NCBI GenBank assembly: GCA_030655075.1
Contig: JAURWE010000101.1
Span: 186,001 to 250,000, forward strand
Origin: Pararhizobium sp.
GTDB taxonomy: Bacteria > Pseudomonadota > Alphaproteobacteria > Rhizobiales > Rhizobiaceae
DNA length: 64,000 nucleotides
Direction of reading: 5' to 3'
Shown here: in pieces, positions 52,630 through 62,900 of the stretch
Layout of the letters: each line of letters starts with the position of its first letter
Numbering within the stretch: the stretch's first letter is position 1
Made by a program: the position numbers and the translations under genes
The notes under the pieces: model-generated
Database searches by the model: none
What the model saw: only the letters and a program-made list of their open reading frames with translations
Told to the model about the DNA's origin: nothing

Positions 52630-52637
52630 GATTGCGG

Positions 52638-52689
52638 CTTTCGATTTACGACTGACGAATTTTGTATTTCGTCAGTCGTAAATCGAAAG
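52638..52689. promoter_or_regulatory. 22-bp perfect inverted repeat, likely TetR operator
   Basis: The left arm (52638-52659) and the right arm (52668-52689) are exact reverse complements over 22 bases, separated by TTTTGTAT. The inner arms read ACTGACGAA facing TTCGTCAGT. It lies just upstream of the TetR gene, where the efflux operon promoter must be. Such length is more than one TetR dimer needs and could bind two. Confidence 0.8.
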
Positions 52690-52789
52690 GACCGTTCTGT
52701 CAACTGCAGCGTACTGTCCGGTGTCCTGGCGGGCGGATCGAAAGCGTGTATTGTCCCGGATCAGGACAAACATATCCGGGGAACATTCC

Positions 52790-53455
52790 ATGAAATCCAA
52801 GCTTTTGGCGGGTGCGCTCGCAACCATCTTGATCACCATGGCGGCGCAGATCGCATCGGCCGAAGAGCGCCAGTTCTACTGCGGCGAGGAAAGCTTTCTG
52901 GCCGTCGACATTATCGACGCAAAACGCATTTCAGCCGGGCTGATCAATGGCGAAACGCTGATCCTCAAGAAGATTGCAGACACCAACCGCTATTCCTCGG
53001 GCAAGACCACGATCGAACTGTCGGCGGACGAGAACACCGTGATGATTACGCCCGAGGGCGGCGAAACCATCGGCTGTGTCTTCCCGGTGCCGAAGGATGT
53101 TATTACACCGGGCGGTGCGACCGCCAATGTGTCCGGAGAAAAGGCGCCGGGCGCCAAAACCGGAACGCAGGTCCAAGCATCAGACATGACGGCCGCGGAA
53201 CAGGCGCTGATCGAGGAGCGTTTCGAAGCCCGATCCTACGGCGGCGTCGTGCGCGGCGGCCCGGGCATGGAATTCCCGAAGGTGGCAAGCCTCAAAGAAA
53301 ACGAACCGATCACCGTCATCCGCTCCACCGGCGTAGAATTCAACGGCTACATGTGGTTCGAGATCCGCTTCCGCCACGAAAGCGGCTTCCACTGGGGCGG
53401 CATCATCTGCCCGATCGGCAAGGAACAGCCCGGCGCGTTTGGGAAATGTGATTGA
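52790..53455 (+). CDS. Secreted protein with a C-terminal SH3-like domain
   Basis: A 221-residue exported protein with a signal peptide (residues 1-24, ending IASAEE) and GGGGAA before the start at 52790. The middle region has one cysteine pair (FYCGEE, IGCVFP) and a variable linker. The last ~85 residues (RSYGGVVRGGPGMEFPKV, ITVIRSTGVEFNGYMWFEIRF, HWGGIIC) match bacterial SH3-type domains that bind cell-wall peptides. It is divergent from the TetR gene across the inverted repeat, which might also affect it. Its partner is unknown. Confidence 0.75.
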   Translation: MKSKLLAGALATILITMAAQIASAEERQFYCGEESFLAVDIIDAKRISAGLINGETLILKKIADTNRYSSGKTTIELSADENTVMITPEGGETIGCVFPVPKDVITPGGATANVSGEKAPGAKTGTQVQASDMTAAEQALIEERFEARSYGGVVRGGPGMEFPKVASLKENEPITVIRSTGVEFNGYMWFEIRFRHESGFHWGGIICPIGKEQPGAFGKCD

Positions 53456-53571
53456 TGGCTGGATCTACAGTCGAGCGCCTGTTCGAAGTCGCCAGCACCT
53501 TCAGCCGCAATTTTTGCGCATATCAACTATGTGCATTCCTTCAGAAAAGCATTGTCTATTTAGAGGAAAAA

Positions 53572-53928
53572 TCATTGGCCAAAGCGTTGCGGCAAATCCT
53601 GCCCCAACCTGCCACCTTTAAGAAAGGGATTTCCAGAGCGCTTCTGGCGTGCGGGATGGAGGGAAAAATGCCTTTGTCTTTCAGTGCGTTACGAAACCAG
53701 TCTGCGTCGTAGCTGCGATCAGCCAGCAGCTCGCTGGCTTTCTGGCAGGCGATCGAGCAGGTTTCGGGCACCCTGGTAATCGCTAGCATTGCCTGCGGTG
53801 AGGAAGAACAGCAACGGCCGTCCCAACCCATCCGTGACGGCGTGCAGCTTGGAATTCAGGCCGCCTTTCGTTCGCCCGATACAGCGGGAAAGGGGCCCTT
53901 TTTTAGCAGGCTGGCGTAAGGAAGCGCC
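53572..53928 (-). pseudogene. IS5-family transposase remnant
   Basis: The minus strand reads in pieces: LLKKGPFP, then CIGRTKGGLNSKLHAVTDG, LGRPLLFFLTAGNASDYQGA, RNLLDRLPESQRAAG and a stop, then in another frame LLADRSYDADWFRNALKDKG. These are consecutive segments of IS5-family (IS427-like) DDE transposases. The 5' part, the last catalytic Glu region and the terminal inverted repeats were not found, and at least two frameshifts interrupt it. It is a dead fragment left by an old insertion. Confidence 0.75.
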
Positions 53929-54332
53929 CTACCTTGTCTCAATAACATCCTTGAACATCCTTGCCTGGAACCCGCACGACCCAATCTGGATGCCGGAGCG
54001 GGATGGGGTAAAGCATCGGCCGTTTTGCCTATCATCCCACTGTGCCGATACCGTACTGATGCGGACGACGCTTTCGTAAAGGCGTATGCTACCAACGCTG
54101 CAAACAGAAGCTGCCGCGAGGATCGCGACTTTGTTTGCTGGTAGAGTCTTGTGCCGGTATCTTCCAACGCCAGAGGGACCTCGAAAGCCACTATACCTAA
54201 GACCACACCCTTTTTGGCGGGATTTCGATATTGACGAAACGCTCATCTTAACCAAGGATTAAGCAAATTCTTTAAATTATTTCTTACTATGCTAGGCTGT
54301 TTGCATGCCCATTTATGGAGCCCAGTGTTGAA
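53929..54332. other. Stretch without recognised genes next to the IS remnant
   Basis: About 400 bases between the transposase fragment and the response regulator gene. Frames on both strands gave no family sequence. The end nearest the regulator (54240-54310) is AT-rich and contains CTTAA-N7-TTAAG, and is the likely promoter region of that gene. Confidence 0.5.
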
Positions 54333-54986
54333 ATGACAATTACAGTTGCATTCGTGGATGATCATCCCGTTCTTCTGGAGGGGCTGGTCAGCCTTTACTC
54401 CGGCAAGGATGATCTAACGATCGTTGGCAGAGGCTCGAATGCCGTCGATGCTCTCAAGATTGCCGAGCAGCTTGTGCCCGATGTCCTTGTGGTCGATCTG
54501 AGCATGCCGGGAGATTCGCTGGCTGCCATCGAGATCATCAGCAGAACCATGCCAAACACCAAGGTGGTGATCTTTACCGCCGCTTCCAGCATCGAGATGG
54601 CGGTCAAGGCGCTGAATTCCGGCGCTTCCGGCTACGTGCTCAAAGGCAGCACTGCCGAAGATCTGCACAACGCGATCGTGGCCGTGCACAATGGTGACAC
54701 CTACATGACGCCGGGATTTGCGACCAAGGTGATCATGTCGATGAAGACGGCGGAAATTCGCCAGAAGGCGTTCAACACCAAGCGGCTGAGCGCGCGCGAA
54801 GAACAGATCGTCCACTGTCTTATGAAGGGCCGGACAAACCGCGAAATCGCGGTCAGTCTCGATATCAGCGAAAAGACCGTGAAACACTATATGACGGTTC
54901 TGATGCAGAAACTCGATGTCCGCAATCGCGTCGAAGTGGTTCTGGCAGCACAGAAGATCGATCCGAGATCGGACATGCACAATTAA
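54333..54986 (+). CDS. NarL/LuxR-family response regulator
   Basis: A 217-residue regulator. The receiver begins VAFVDDHPVLLEG, with the phosphoacceptor Asp in VLVVDLSMPG and Lys in GYVLKGST. The DNA-binding domain is LSAREEQIVHCLMKGRTNRE, followed by IAVSLDISEKTVKHYMTVLM. The start at 54333 fits the family N-terminus, with GGAG 12 bases upstream; an ATG at 54315 is an alternative. It faces a histidine kinase gene 43 bases away on the other strand and lies 1.9 kb from the peroxidase gene, its most likely target. Confidence 0.9.
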   Translation: MTITVAFVDDHPVLLEGLVSLYSGKDDLTIVGRGSNAVDALKIAEQLVPDVLVVDLSMPGDSLAAIEIISRTMPNTKVVIFTAASSIEMAVKALNSGASGYVLKGSTAEDLHNAIVAVHNGDTYMTPGFATKVIMSMKTAEIRQKAFNTKRLSAREEQIVHCLMKGRTNREIAVSLDISEKTVKHYMTVLMQKLDVRNRVEVVLAAQKIDPRSDMHN

Positions 54987-55029
54987 CCGACTGTCTGCTG
55001 GCCCACCAGCCGGCAGAGATGCGCCGCCG

Positions 55030-56523
55030 CTATTGCCCCGGCACGAGCGGACCGGACGGGCTAGCCTCCGCCAGCATGACAGGCAGGATCGCCGCCACAA
55101 TCGTTCCCTTGCGGCGCTTGAAACTCCTGATCTTGCCGCCGAAGGCGCGAACACGCCGCTTCTGGGCGATCTTGCCCAGCTTGGTGCGCTCCCGCTCACG
55201 TTCATTCGGCGGGCTGGCGTCACTGCCCAGATCGGCGACGAGGAAAACCAGCCTCTGCGCAGTGATCCGGTAGCGGACCTTCTGGCTGTTGCCGGGTGCA
55301 TGACGGAAGCCATTCATCAGCGCTTCCTGGATGACCCGGTAGGTACAGACATTCAGATGCGGGCTGATGATACCGGGTTCGGAATGGCCGATCAGTTCGA
55401 CGCTATTGCCCGTTAGATCTCCGTAGCGCTGGACAGCCAGCCGGATCGTGTCTTCCACAGACAGCCGGTCAAGCTCCGGAAGGACCAGACCCGCCGAAAT
55501 GCTGCGCAGATCGCCGACGACGTTCGAGACGAGTTCGCCGACCTTGGCGAGCTTTTCCTTCTGATCCGACAGGGCCAGAGTGGTGCAGGACAACAGGTCG
55601 CTCAGTCTGAGCTTGATCAGCGTCAGAACCTGCAGTGGACCATCGTGCAGGTCGGCGCCGATCTGATCGAGGATCTTTTCGTTAAGCTTTCCAGCTTCCA
55701 GACGGGCGTAGTCCGCGCCGAGCCGCAGCCGGTTGTTTTGTGCCGAAAGGTTGAGGGCATGTTCCAGGTTGTGCTCAATGGCGCGGCGCTGGCGCGCGAT
55801 GATCGCTGCGGCGGCGCTGACGATGACATAGAGCAGCCCGATCATCGGCAGCGTTATGGCGCCCGTCACCAGCACGGTCATCCGCCGCATGGACCGCAGC
55901 TCTTCGGTGAGATAGTTCGGCGCCCCGTAAAACTCGCCGACCAGCGCGATGCGGCCGGTGCTGTCGCGCCACAAGGGGGCATAAACCTCGATCAGCAGGT
56001 CGGTGACCTCCTGGCCCGTATACTGATGTTTGCTGTTGGTGGTGCGGGAGACGACGATCTCGCCGGAAAATGCTGATGCGAGTTCGTCAAAGAGACGGGG
56101 ATGTTTGATTGTCTGGCCTGATGTCGAATAGAGAAGACTTCCATCCAGCTTCCAGATCTTGATCGACTTGATATGCTGGCCAAGTGGCCCCGTGCCCAGC
56201 ATCGATTTCAGCTTGTCCGTCAGCACCGTATCCAACGAGCCTCTGTCGACATCCTCCTGCTTGATGAGGGGAGACACGAAGGTCTGCAGATACAGCGCTC
56301 CGACGGCACCGGCACCGGAAAGTGCGGCCCGCTCAACCCGGTTCACCGTCCAGAACGTCAGAACGGTCATCAGCGTCACCACGACCAAGGACATGGCAAG
56401 CATAAACTGGGTCTGCAGGCTGACCTGGCGCAGCCGGACTCGCGCTGCTTTCCAGAAAGATGCACGCATAACGTGCATAGGTGGAGCAACTAAAAATGTT
56501 CTAGATGATTGGTTCTTTGCCAT
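55030..56523 (-). CDS. Sensor histidine kinase with HisKA_3 domain and degraded ATP-binding motifs
   Basis: A 497-residue membrane kinase of the NarX/DegS type. TM1 is at 38-60, a ~155-residue periplasmic sensor follows, then TM2 at 217-242, a linker helix, and His293 in GADLHDGPLQVL. The N box is fairly intact (YRVIQEALMNGFRHAP), but G1 reads DLGSDA in place of DxGxG, and G2 reads KLGKIAQKRRVRAFGG in place of GLGLxGMRERVxALGG. It may bind ATP poorly or act mainly as a phosphatase. AGGA precedes the start at 56523. The partner regulator is the convergent NarL-type gene. Confidence 0.85.
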   Translation of the reverse strand: MAKNQSSRTFLVAPPMHVMRASFWKAARVRLRQVSLQTQFMLAMSLVVVTLMTVLTFWTVNRVERAALSGAGAVGALYLQTFVSPLIKQEDVDRGSLDTVLTDKLKSMLGTGPLGQHIKSIKIWKLDGSLLYSTSGQTIKHPRLFDELASAFSGEIVVSRTTNSKHQYTGQEVTDLLIEVYAPLWRDSTGRIALVGEFYGAPNYLTEELRSMRRMTVLVTGAITLPMIGLLYVIVSAAAAIIARQRRAIEHNLEHALNLSAQNNRLRLGADYARLEAGKLNEKILDQIGADLHDGPLQVLTLIKLRLSDLLSCTTLALSDQKEKLAKVGELVSNVVGDLRSISAGLVLPELDRLSVEDTIRLAVQRYGDLTGNSVELIGHSEPGIISPHLNVCTYRVIQEALMNGFRHAPGNSQKVRYRITAQRLVFLVADLGSDASPPNERERERTKLGKIAQKRRVRAFGGKIRSFKRRKGTIVAAILPVMLAEASPSGPLVPGQ

Positions 56524-56909
56524 TCATCGTCCTGCAAATAAATTCATGCGCAATTTAAGCAATATAGACGAAAATCCCCGCGTATCAAACGACTAATTTC
56601 TGGCATATATTTTGTTTCGCTATTATACTCAAAAATCATAGTTTTTCTAAGTATTTTTATAGTCGGACTTGGGTCCCTAAATTATCAGACCAAAGTCTGA
56701 TCTCTCGATAGGACAAAGGCAGCAAAAGAAATTGGACCATGTGAAGTGGGATTTTTGCGCACTTTACTACACCATCCAACCATAAGCCGGTGCGTCCACG
56801 AAGCAATGGGGCCGTGGGTGCTGGATTACCGGTAGCAGGGGCTGCTGCTCACTCGATGGGCGCCGACGTGTTTGGTCGGATATGCGGTCTTTTATTGGAG
56901 GGGATTGAA
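56524..56909. promoter_or_regulatory. AT-rich divergent promoter region of the peroxidase gene
   Basis: This 386-base region between the kinase and peroxidase starts is markedly AT-rich at 56524-56720 against a GC-rich background. It contains ATCAGAC-CAAA-GTCTGAT (56684-56701), a perfect 7+7 inverted repeat that could bind the NarL-type regulator. The last part has GGAGGGGA ahead of the peroxidase ATG at 56910. No small gene was seen. Confidence 0.5.
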
Positions 56910-59900
56910 ATGACTGCCTTTACGCTCACCAAAGCCGATCTCGCGTTCATGCTCTTTCAGATCAAAGTTGCAGAAATGCATGCATCCGGGGTCCCTCTGA
57001 CCGAGATTCGGGTGAACGCGGACGGCACGCTCATTTCAGACCGGCTTCAGTACAATGCCATCACAGGCGTCTATCTCGGCGATCCGGCAACGCCGCAAGC
57101 CATCCCCGATCCGCATGTTCCCGTCGGCCTGCGCACCGTCGATGGCAGCTACAACAACATCGTCGCCGGGCGCGAATACTGGGGCGCTGCCGATCAAGTG
57201 ATGCCGCGCCTGCTCGATCCCTACTATCTCAACGACGCCGATGGCGATGTCATGGGCCTGGGACCAGGCGCCACAGTCACCAACAACAACTACGGCGTCG
57301 GCGGAGCGCCCTCTGCGACAAACGGCGGAAACCTCGGCAATGTCGCCGATGCCGATCCACGCATCATCTCCAATCTCATCGTTGACATGAGCCTGAACAA
57401 CCCATCGGCAATCCTCGCCGCGCTGACATTTGCCGGCTCCGAGGATCCCTATGCCGACATGCAGACACTGCTCGCTGCCAGGCTCACTCCGGCCGAGGCC
57501 GCCGCAGCCCTGCTGGCAGCGCAAAACGCGCTGGCCAGCGCCAATGCAGCGCTCCAGACGGCTGCGGACAATATGATTGTCACCAATCCGGCATCCATCG
57601 ATGCCGTCCAGACTGCCGCCGCAGCGGTGACCGCCGCCGAACACGATCTCGATCAGGCGACGGCCATGGCAGCCAACCCAACGGCTGCATTTCAGGCCTT
57701 GGCCGTCGAAATGGGCCTCGTGATCAACAGTGAAGGCTCCCTCGTCATTCCGAACGTTTCGGCCGATGAAGGCCTGTCGGCTCCGTTCAACGCCTGGATG
57801 ACCTTCTTCGGCCAGTTCTTCGACCACGGCCTCGACCTCATCACCAAGGGCAACAACGGCACGATCTACGTGCCCCTGCAGCACGACGATCCGCTCTACA
57901 ACAAGGGAGCCGACGGCATTGCCGGAACGGCCGACGACGGCCGCACCAATTTCATGGTTCTGACCCGTGCCACACCGGCCGGCGGTTCGCAGACCAACAC
58001 GACGACGGCCTTCGTCGACCAAAACCAGACCTATACGTCGCACGCGTCGCACCAGGTGTTCCTGCGCGAATACACGCGGGAAACGGACGGCGATGTCGTC
58101 GCCACCGGCAAGCTGCTTGATGGCATCGGCCCAGACGGCGTCACCAAGAACGGCCTGCCGACCTGGGCCGACGTCAAGGCTCAGGCGCTGAACATGCTGG
58201 GCCTGCGGCTGAGCGACCAGCATGTTCTTGAGGTGCCGCTGCTGGCGACCGACCAATATGGCATGTACGAGCGCGGCGCCAACGGCTACGCGCAGGTTCT
58301 GGTTCAGGTTGCTCATGCCGGCGGCCTGACGACCTTGAAGGTCGAAGGCAAGGCCGGTGGCCTCAACCTCCTGAACATCACGGCGGCAGATCTGCCTGCC
58401 GGCCATGGCCTGACCGGGATCACCACGATCTTTCCAATCGGCACACGCCACGCCTTTCTCGACGATATCGCCCACAATGCGGTTCCGAGCGGCGTTTACG
58501 ATCCGGACGGCCCCGGAGGCCCGCTTGGCGATACGCCGATCGGTCCAGACAGCGACACGGCTACGGGCAATGTTATCGGCACCGATTATCGCGGCCGCAA
58601 GGTCGCCTATGATGACGAGCTACTCAACCGCCACTACATCACCGGTGACGGCCGCGGCAACGAGAACATCGGCCTGACCGCCGTCCACCATGTGTTCCAT
58701 TCCGAACACAACCGCCAGATCGATGCCCAGAAACTGACGGTCCTGCGCAGCGGCGATCTTGCCTTCATCAACGAGTGGCTGTCCAACGACGGCGGCGACA
58801 TCACGGCACTGCCGGCCGGCTTCCAGAGCATGACCCCGCTGCAGCAGCTGAGCTATGCCAACAGCCTGAGCTGGGACGGCGAGCGCCTGTTCCAGGCGGC
58901 CCGCTTCGCCACCGAAATGCAATACCAGCATCTCGTGTTCGAAGAATTCGCCCGCAAGGTACAGCCGGCCGTCGACGTGTTCGTCTTCAATTCGATCACC
59001 GACATCAACCCGTCGATCTTCTCCGAGTTCGCCAACGTCGTTTATCGTTTCGGCCATTCGATGCTGACCGACACGATGCCGCGCATCTTCCTCAACGCGG
59101 ATGGCGACGTTACATCGACCGACGACATGGGCCTGATCACCTCGTTCCTCAATCCGGTCTCTTTCGAGAACAACGAGACGCTGACGGCCGAACAGGCTGC
59201 GGGTGCCGTCGTTCGCGGCATGACGATCGAACGCGGCAACGAGATCGACGAGTTCATCACCGGCTCGCTGCGCAACAGCCTTCTCGGCCTGCCGCTCGAT
59301 CTGGCGACGATCAACATCGCCCGCGCCCGTGACACGGGCATGCCGACACTCAACCAGGCCCGCGACCAGCTGTTCGGGGCCACCGGCTCGAGCTTCCTGA
59401 CGCCTTATGCCAGCTGGACAGACTTTGCCGCTAACCTGAAGAACCCGATTTCGGTCGTCAACTTCATCGGCGCCTACGGCACGCACAGCTCGATCACGGC
59501 AGCCACGACCGTCGAAGCCAAGCGTGACGCCGCCTGGAACCTCGTTTTCGGCAACGACGCCTTGACGGGTCCGGCAGCCGACGCATGGAATGCCGAACGT
59601 CTGGCATTCCTCAACAGCACCGGCACATGGAACGCCCAGACGTCCGGCCTCAACGCCATCGATCTGTGGATCGGCGGCCTGGCTGAAAAGAAGATGCCGT
59701 TCGGCGGCTTCCTCGGCTCGACCTTCAACGCCGTTTTCGAGGCACAGCTGGAGAACCTGCAGGACGGCGACCGGTTCTACTACCTGACCCGAACCCAGGG
59801 TCAGAACTTCCTGAACATGCTGGAGCAGAACTCCTTTGCCAAGATGATCATGGCGAACACGGATATTGCCCAGCCCGGCGCCGATGGCATTCGCGGCACG

Positions 59901-62900
59901 GCTGACGACATCATCTCGCGCCATATCGGCGTCGACTCATTCGCGGCCTATGACTTCGTGCTGGAAGTGGATGCATCCAACCAGCAGGATTATAACGGTG
60001 CTGCGGCTGGCAAGGATCCGCTCGGCAACGACCTGGTGCTCGAATCCCTGGGTCTCGGTCGGGTGCAGCGTGACAATCCCGGCACGGTGGGTCCCGACGC
60101 AAACTACCTGCGCTTTACCGGTGGCGAACATGTCGTGGTCGGCGGCACCAATGGCAACGACACGATCATCACCGACTTCGGGGACGACGGCATCTGGGGC
60201 GACGCCGGCGACGACCGGATCGAAAGCGGCGCGGGCGTCGATCTTGTCAACGGCGGTTCTGGCAACGACATCATCACCGACAGCGGCGACAGCGGCGACT
60301 TCATCAAGGGTGACGAAGGCGACGATGTCATCGCCAATTCCAATGGTATCGACATTCTGATGGGCGGTATCGGCAACGACGTCGTGTTTGTCGGTGTCGA
60401 CGCGACGGAAGTGTTCGGCGGCGAAGGCAACGACTTCATCCTCGGCGGCGACGATGCCGACTTCCTGCTCGGTAACGAAGGCGACGACTGGTTGGAAGGT
60501 GGCGGCGGCTTCGATACGACAGCCGGCGACAATTCGGAACTGTTCTTCAATTCAGCCATCAAGGGCCATGACGTCATGTTCTCCGGCAGCGAAGAGCACG
60601 ATTTCGACGCCGAGTCCGGCGACGACATCATGGTTCAGGGCGAAAGCGTCATCCGCAACGAAGGCATGTTCGGCTTCGACTGGTCGATCTACAAGGGCAA
60701 CGAGATTGCCGCCAACGCCGACCTGCGCGTGCCGATCTTCACCACCGAACAGGCCGACATCCTTCGCAACCGTTTCGACAAGGTCGAAGCGCTGTCCGGC
60801 TGGGAAAAGGACGACATCCTGCGCGGTGACGACCGTCTTCCCGATGCTGCCGGAACGGCCACGATTGGCGCGGCCGAAGGTGTGTTTTTTCAGGATGAAC
60901 TGACCCAGGCCGGCGTCAACCGCATCGACGGTTTCCGCGCCTTGCTGGGGAACCTGATCGCGGCAGCCCCGACGACACCGGGCATCGACCTTGAGAACAT
61001 CATCGCCTTCAACCAGGGCAACGTGCTTCTGGGCGGCGCGGGCAGCGACCAGTTGCAGGGCAACGGCGGCAACGACCTGATCGACGGCGATGCCTGGCTC
61101 AATGTCCGTATCCGCATCACCGGAGCTGGCCAGGGCAACGCAGCCGGCAATCAGATCGCCACGGTCGACAGCCTGAAGCATACGTTCACGGCCGCCGAGA
61201 ACCCTGCCTGGGCCGGCAAGTCGCTGTTCGAACTGCTGGTTTCCCGCACGATCGTGCCGAACCAGCTGCATATCGTCCGCGAGGTCGTCACGACGGGTGC
61301 GCAAGTGGCGGATGAAGACACCGCCATCTTCAACGATATCCGCGCCAACTACACCATCACCAGCAATGCTGACGGCACCATCACCGTCACGCACGATACC
61401 CTCAGTGTTGCAATTGACCCACTGACCGGCCGCCCTCTGCTGTCCGACGGTGTGGACACGCTGCGCAATATGGAGTGGGCCCAGTTTTCTGACGGGCGTG
61501 TTCGCCTGGCGGCTGCAAAATTGCAGTTGGACGGACCCAATATTGGTGAATACCAGGACCAGTTCGGCAACAACAGTTTCGGCAACTCGGACGGCGACAC
61601 CCAGTGGAATCCGGACTGGATAGAAACCAATGACAGTGGTGGCGTAACTACTGGCCAGATCCGCATCGATCCGGGCGCCCCTGCCAACAATGTCATGCAG
61701 TTCATCGGTGGAACGGTTGCTGCCAGCTTCAACGGTGCGGAAATCACCCGCGTCGTACCTCTTGCCGGTGCGACAACGGCAACGCTGCGATATTCGGCCG
61801 ACCCTGCCAGCCTTGAGGCCGGTGAAAGCGTCCTGGTTCAGTTCGCGGCAAACGGCGTCGACTTCGTCACGGTCAACGCGATAACCGGCGATGGTGCCAA
61901 CGTGGCCCACACCCACACCTTGACGGGACCGTTCAGCGCCGCATCGGCGATCCGGTTCGTGGCCAGCGCCATGAACGAGATCAACGACATCGTCCTGATC
62001 GACAACGTCACGGTTGATTTCACCCTGCCCGGCGCCACCAATTTCGAGGATACATTTACCGAAGGCGGAGGCGATGCAGACATTTCGGACGCACCGTTCA
62101 TCAGCGACGCGACGGTGATCGTGTCGGCCCGGATCGTGCTGACCAATGCACAGGCCGGAGACGCCTTCGACGTGCCCGGCAACCTGCCGGGTAACATCAA
62201 CAGCACGATCGTCACGGCGGTTGCAGGCCAGATCACGGTTCTTCTGACCGGTTCGGAAACGGTGGCCAATTATCAGGCCGCGATCCAGGCTATCGAGTTC
62301 CGCAACACGTCGCAGAGCCCGAGCCAGATTGACCGTATTATCAACGTCACGGTCAACAATGGCATTGTCGACAGCAATGTTGCGGTCGCGACGATCAACG
62401 TCATCTCGGTCAACGACGCGCCGAATGCCGTGACGGACAACCTCATCACCAACATTGCCGGTGCCATCACCGTGCCGGAATGGCTGATGCTGTTCAACGA
62501 CACGGATGCCGAAGGCGACGTTATCCATGTCACCGGTGCCACTGAGAACGATGTCAACTTCAGCATCGTCTTCAACGCCGGAAACGTCACGGCAACCCGC
62601 ACGGATGCTGATAATACAAAGGACTTCACTTACACGCTCAGTGATGGCACGGCCACCGATACGGCCGATGTCGATATCACCTGGGACACGGTCGGCACGG
62701 TCAACGGCACCAATGGCGCCGACATCCTGCTCGGCGATGGGGCAGCCAGTGTCTTTGACGGCGCTGGTGGCAATGACATCATCATGGCCGGTGCCGGCAA
62801 CGACACGATCGGCGGCGGGACCGGCAACGATCTCATCGTCTGGAATGTCGGCCACGGCCGCGACTTCATCGACGGCGGCGCCAACACGGACACGGTTAGG

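Noticed and set aside
57036..59924. Long minus-strand frames opposite the first peroxidase module
   Set aside because: The plus-strand frame has the peroxidase active-site landmarks throughout; these frames are antisense shadows.
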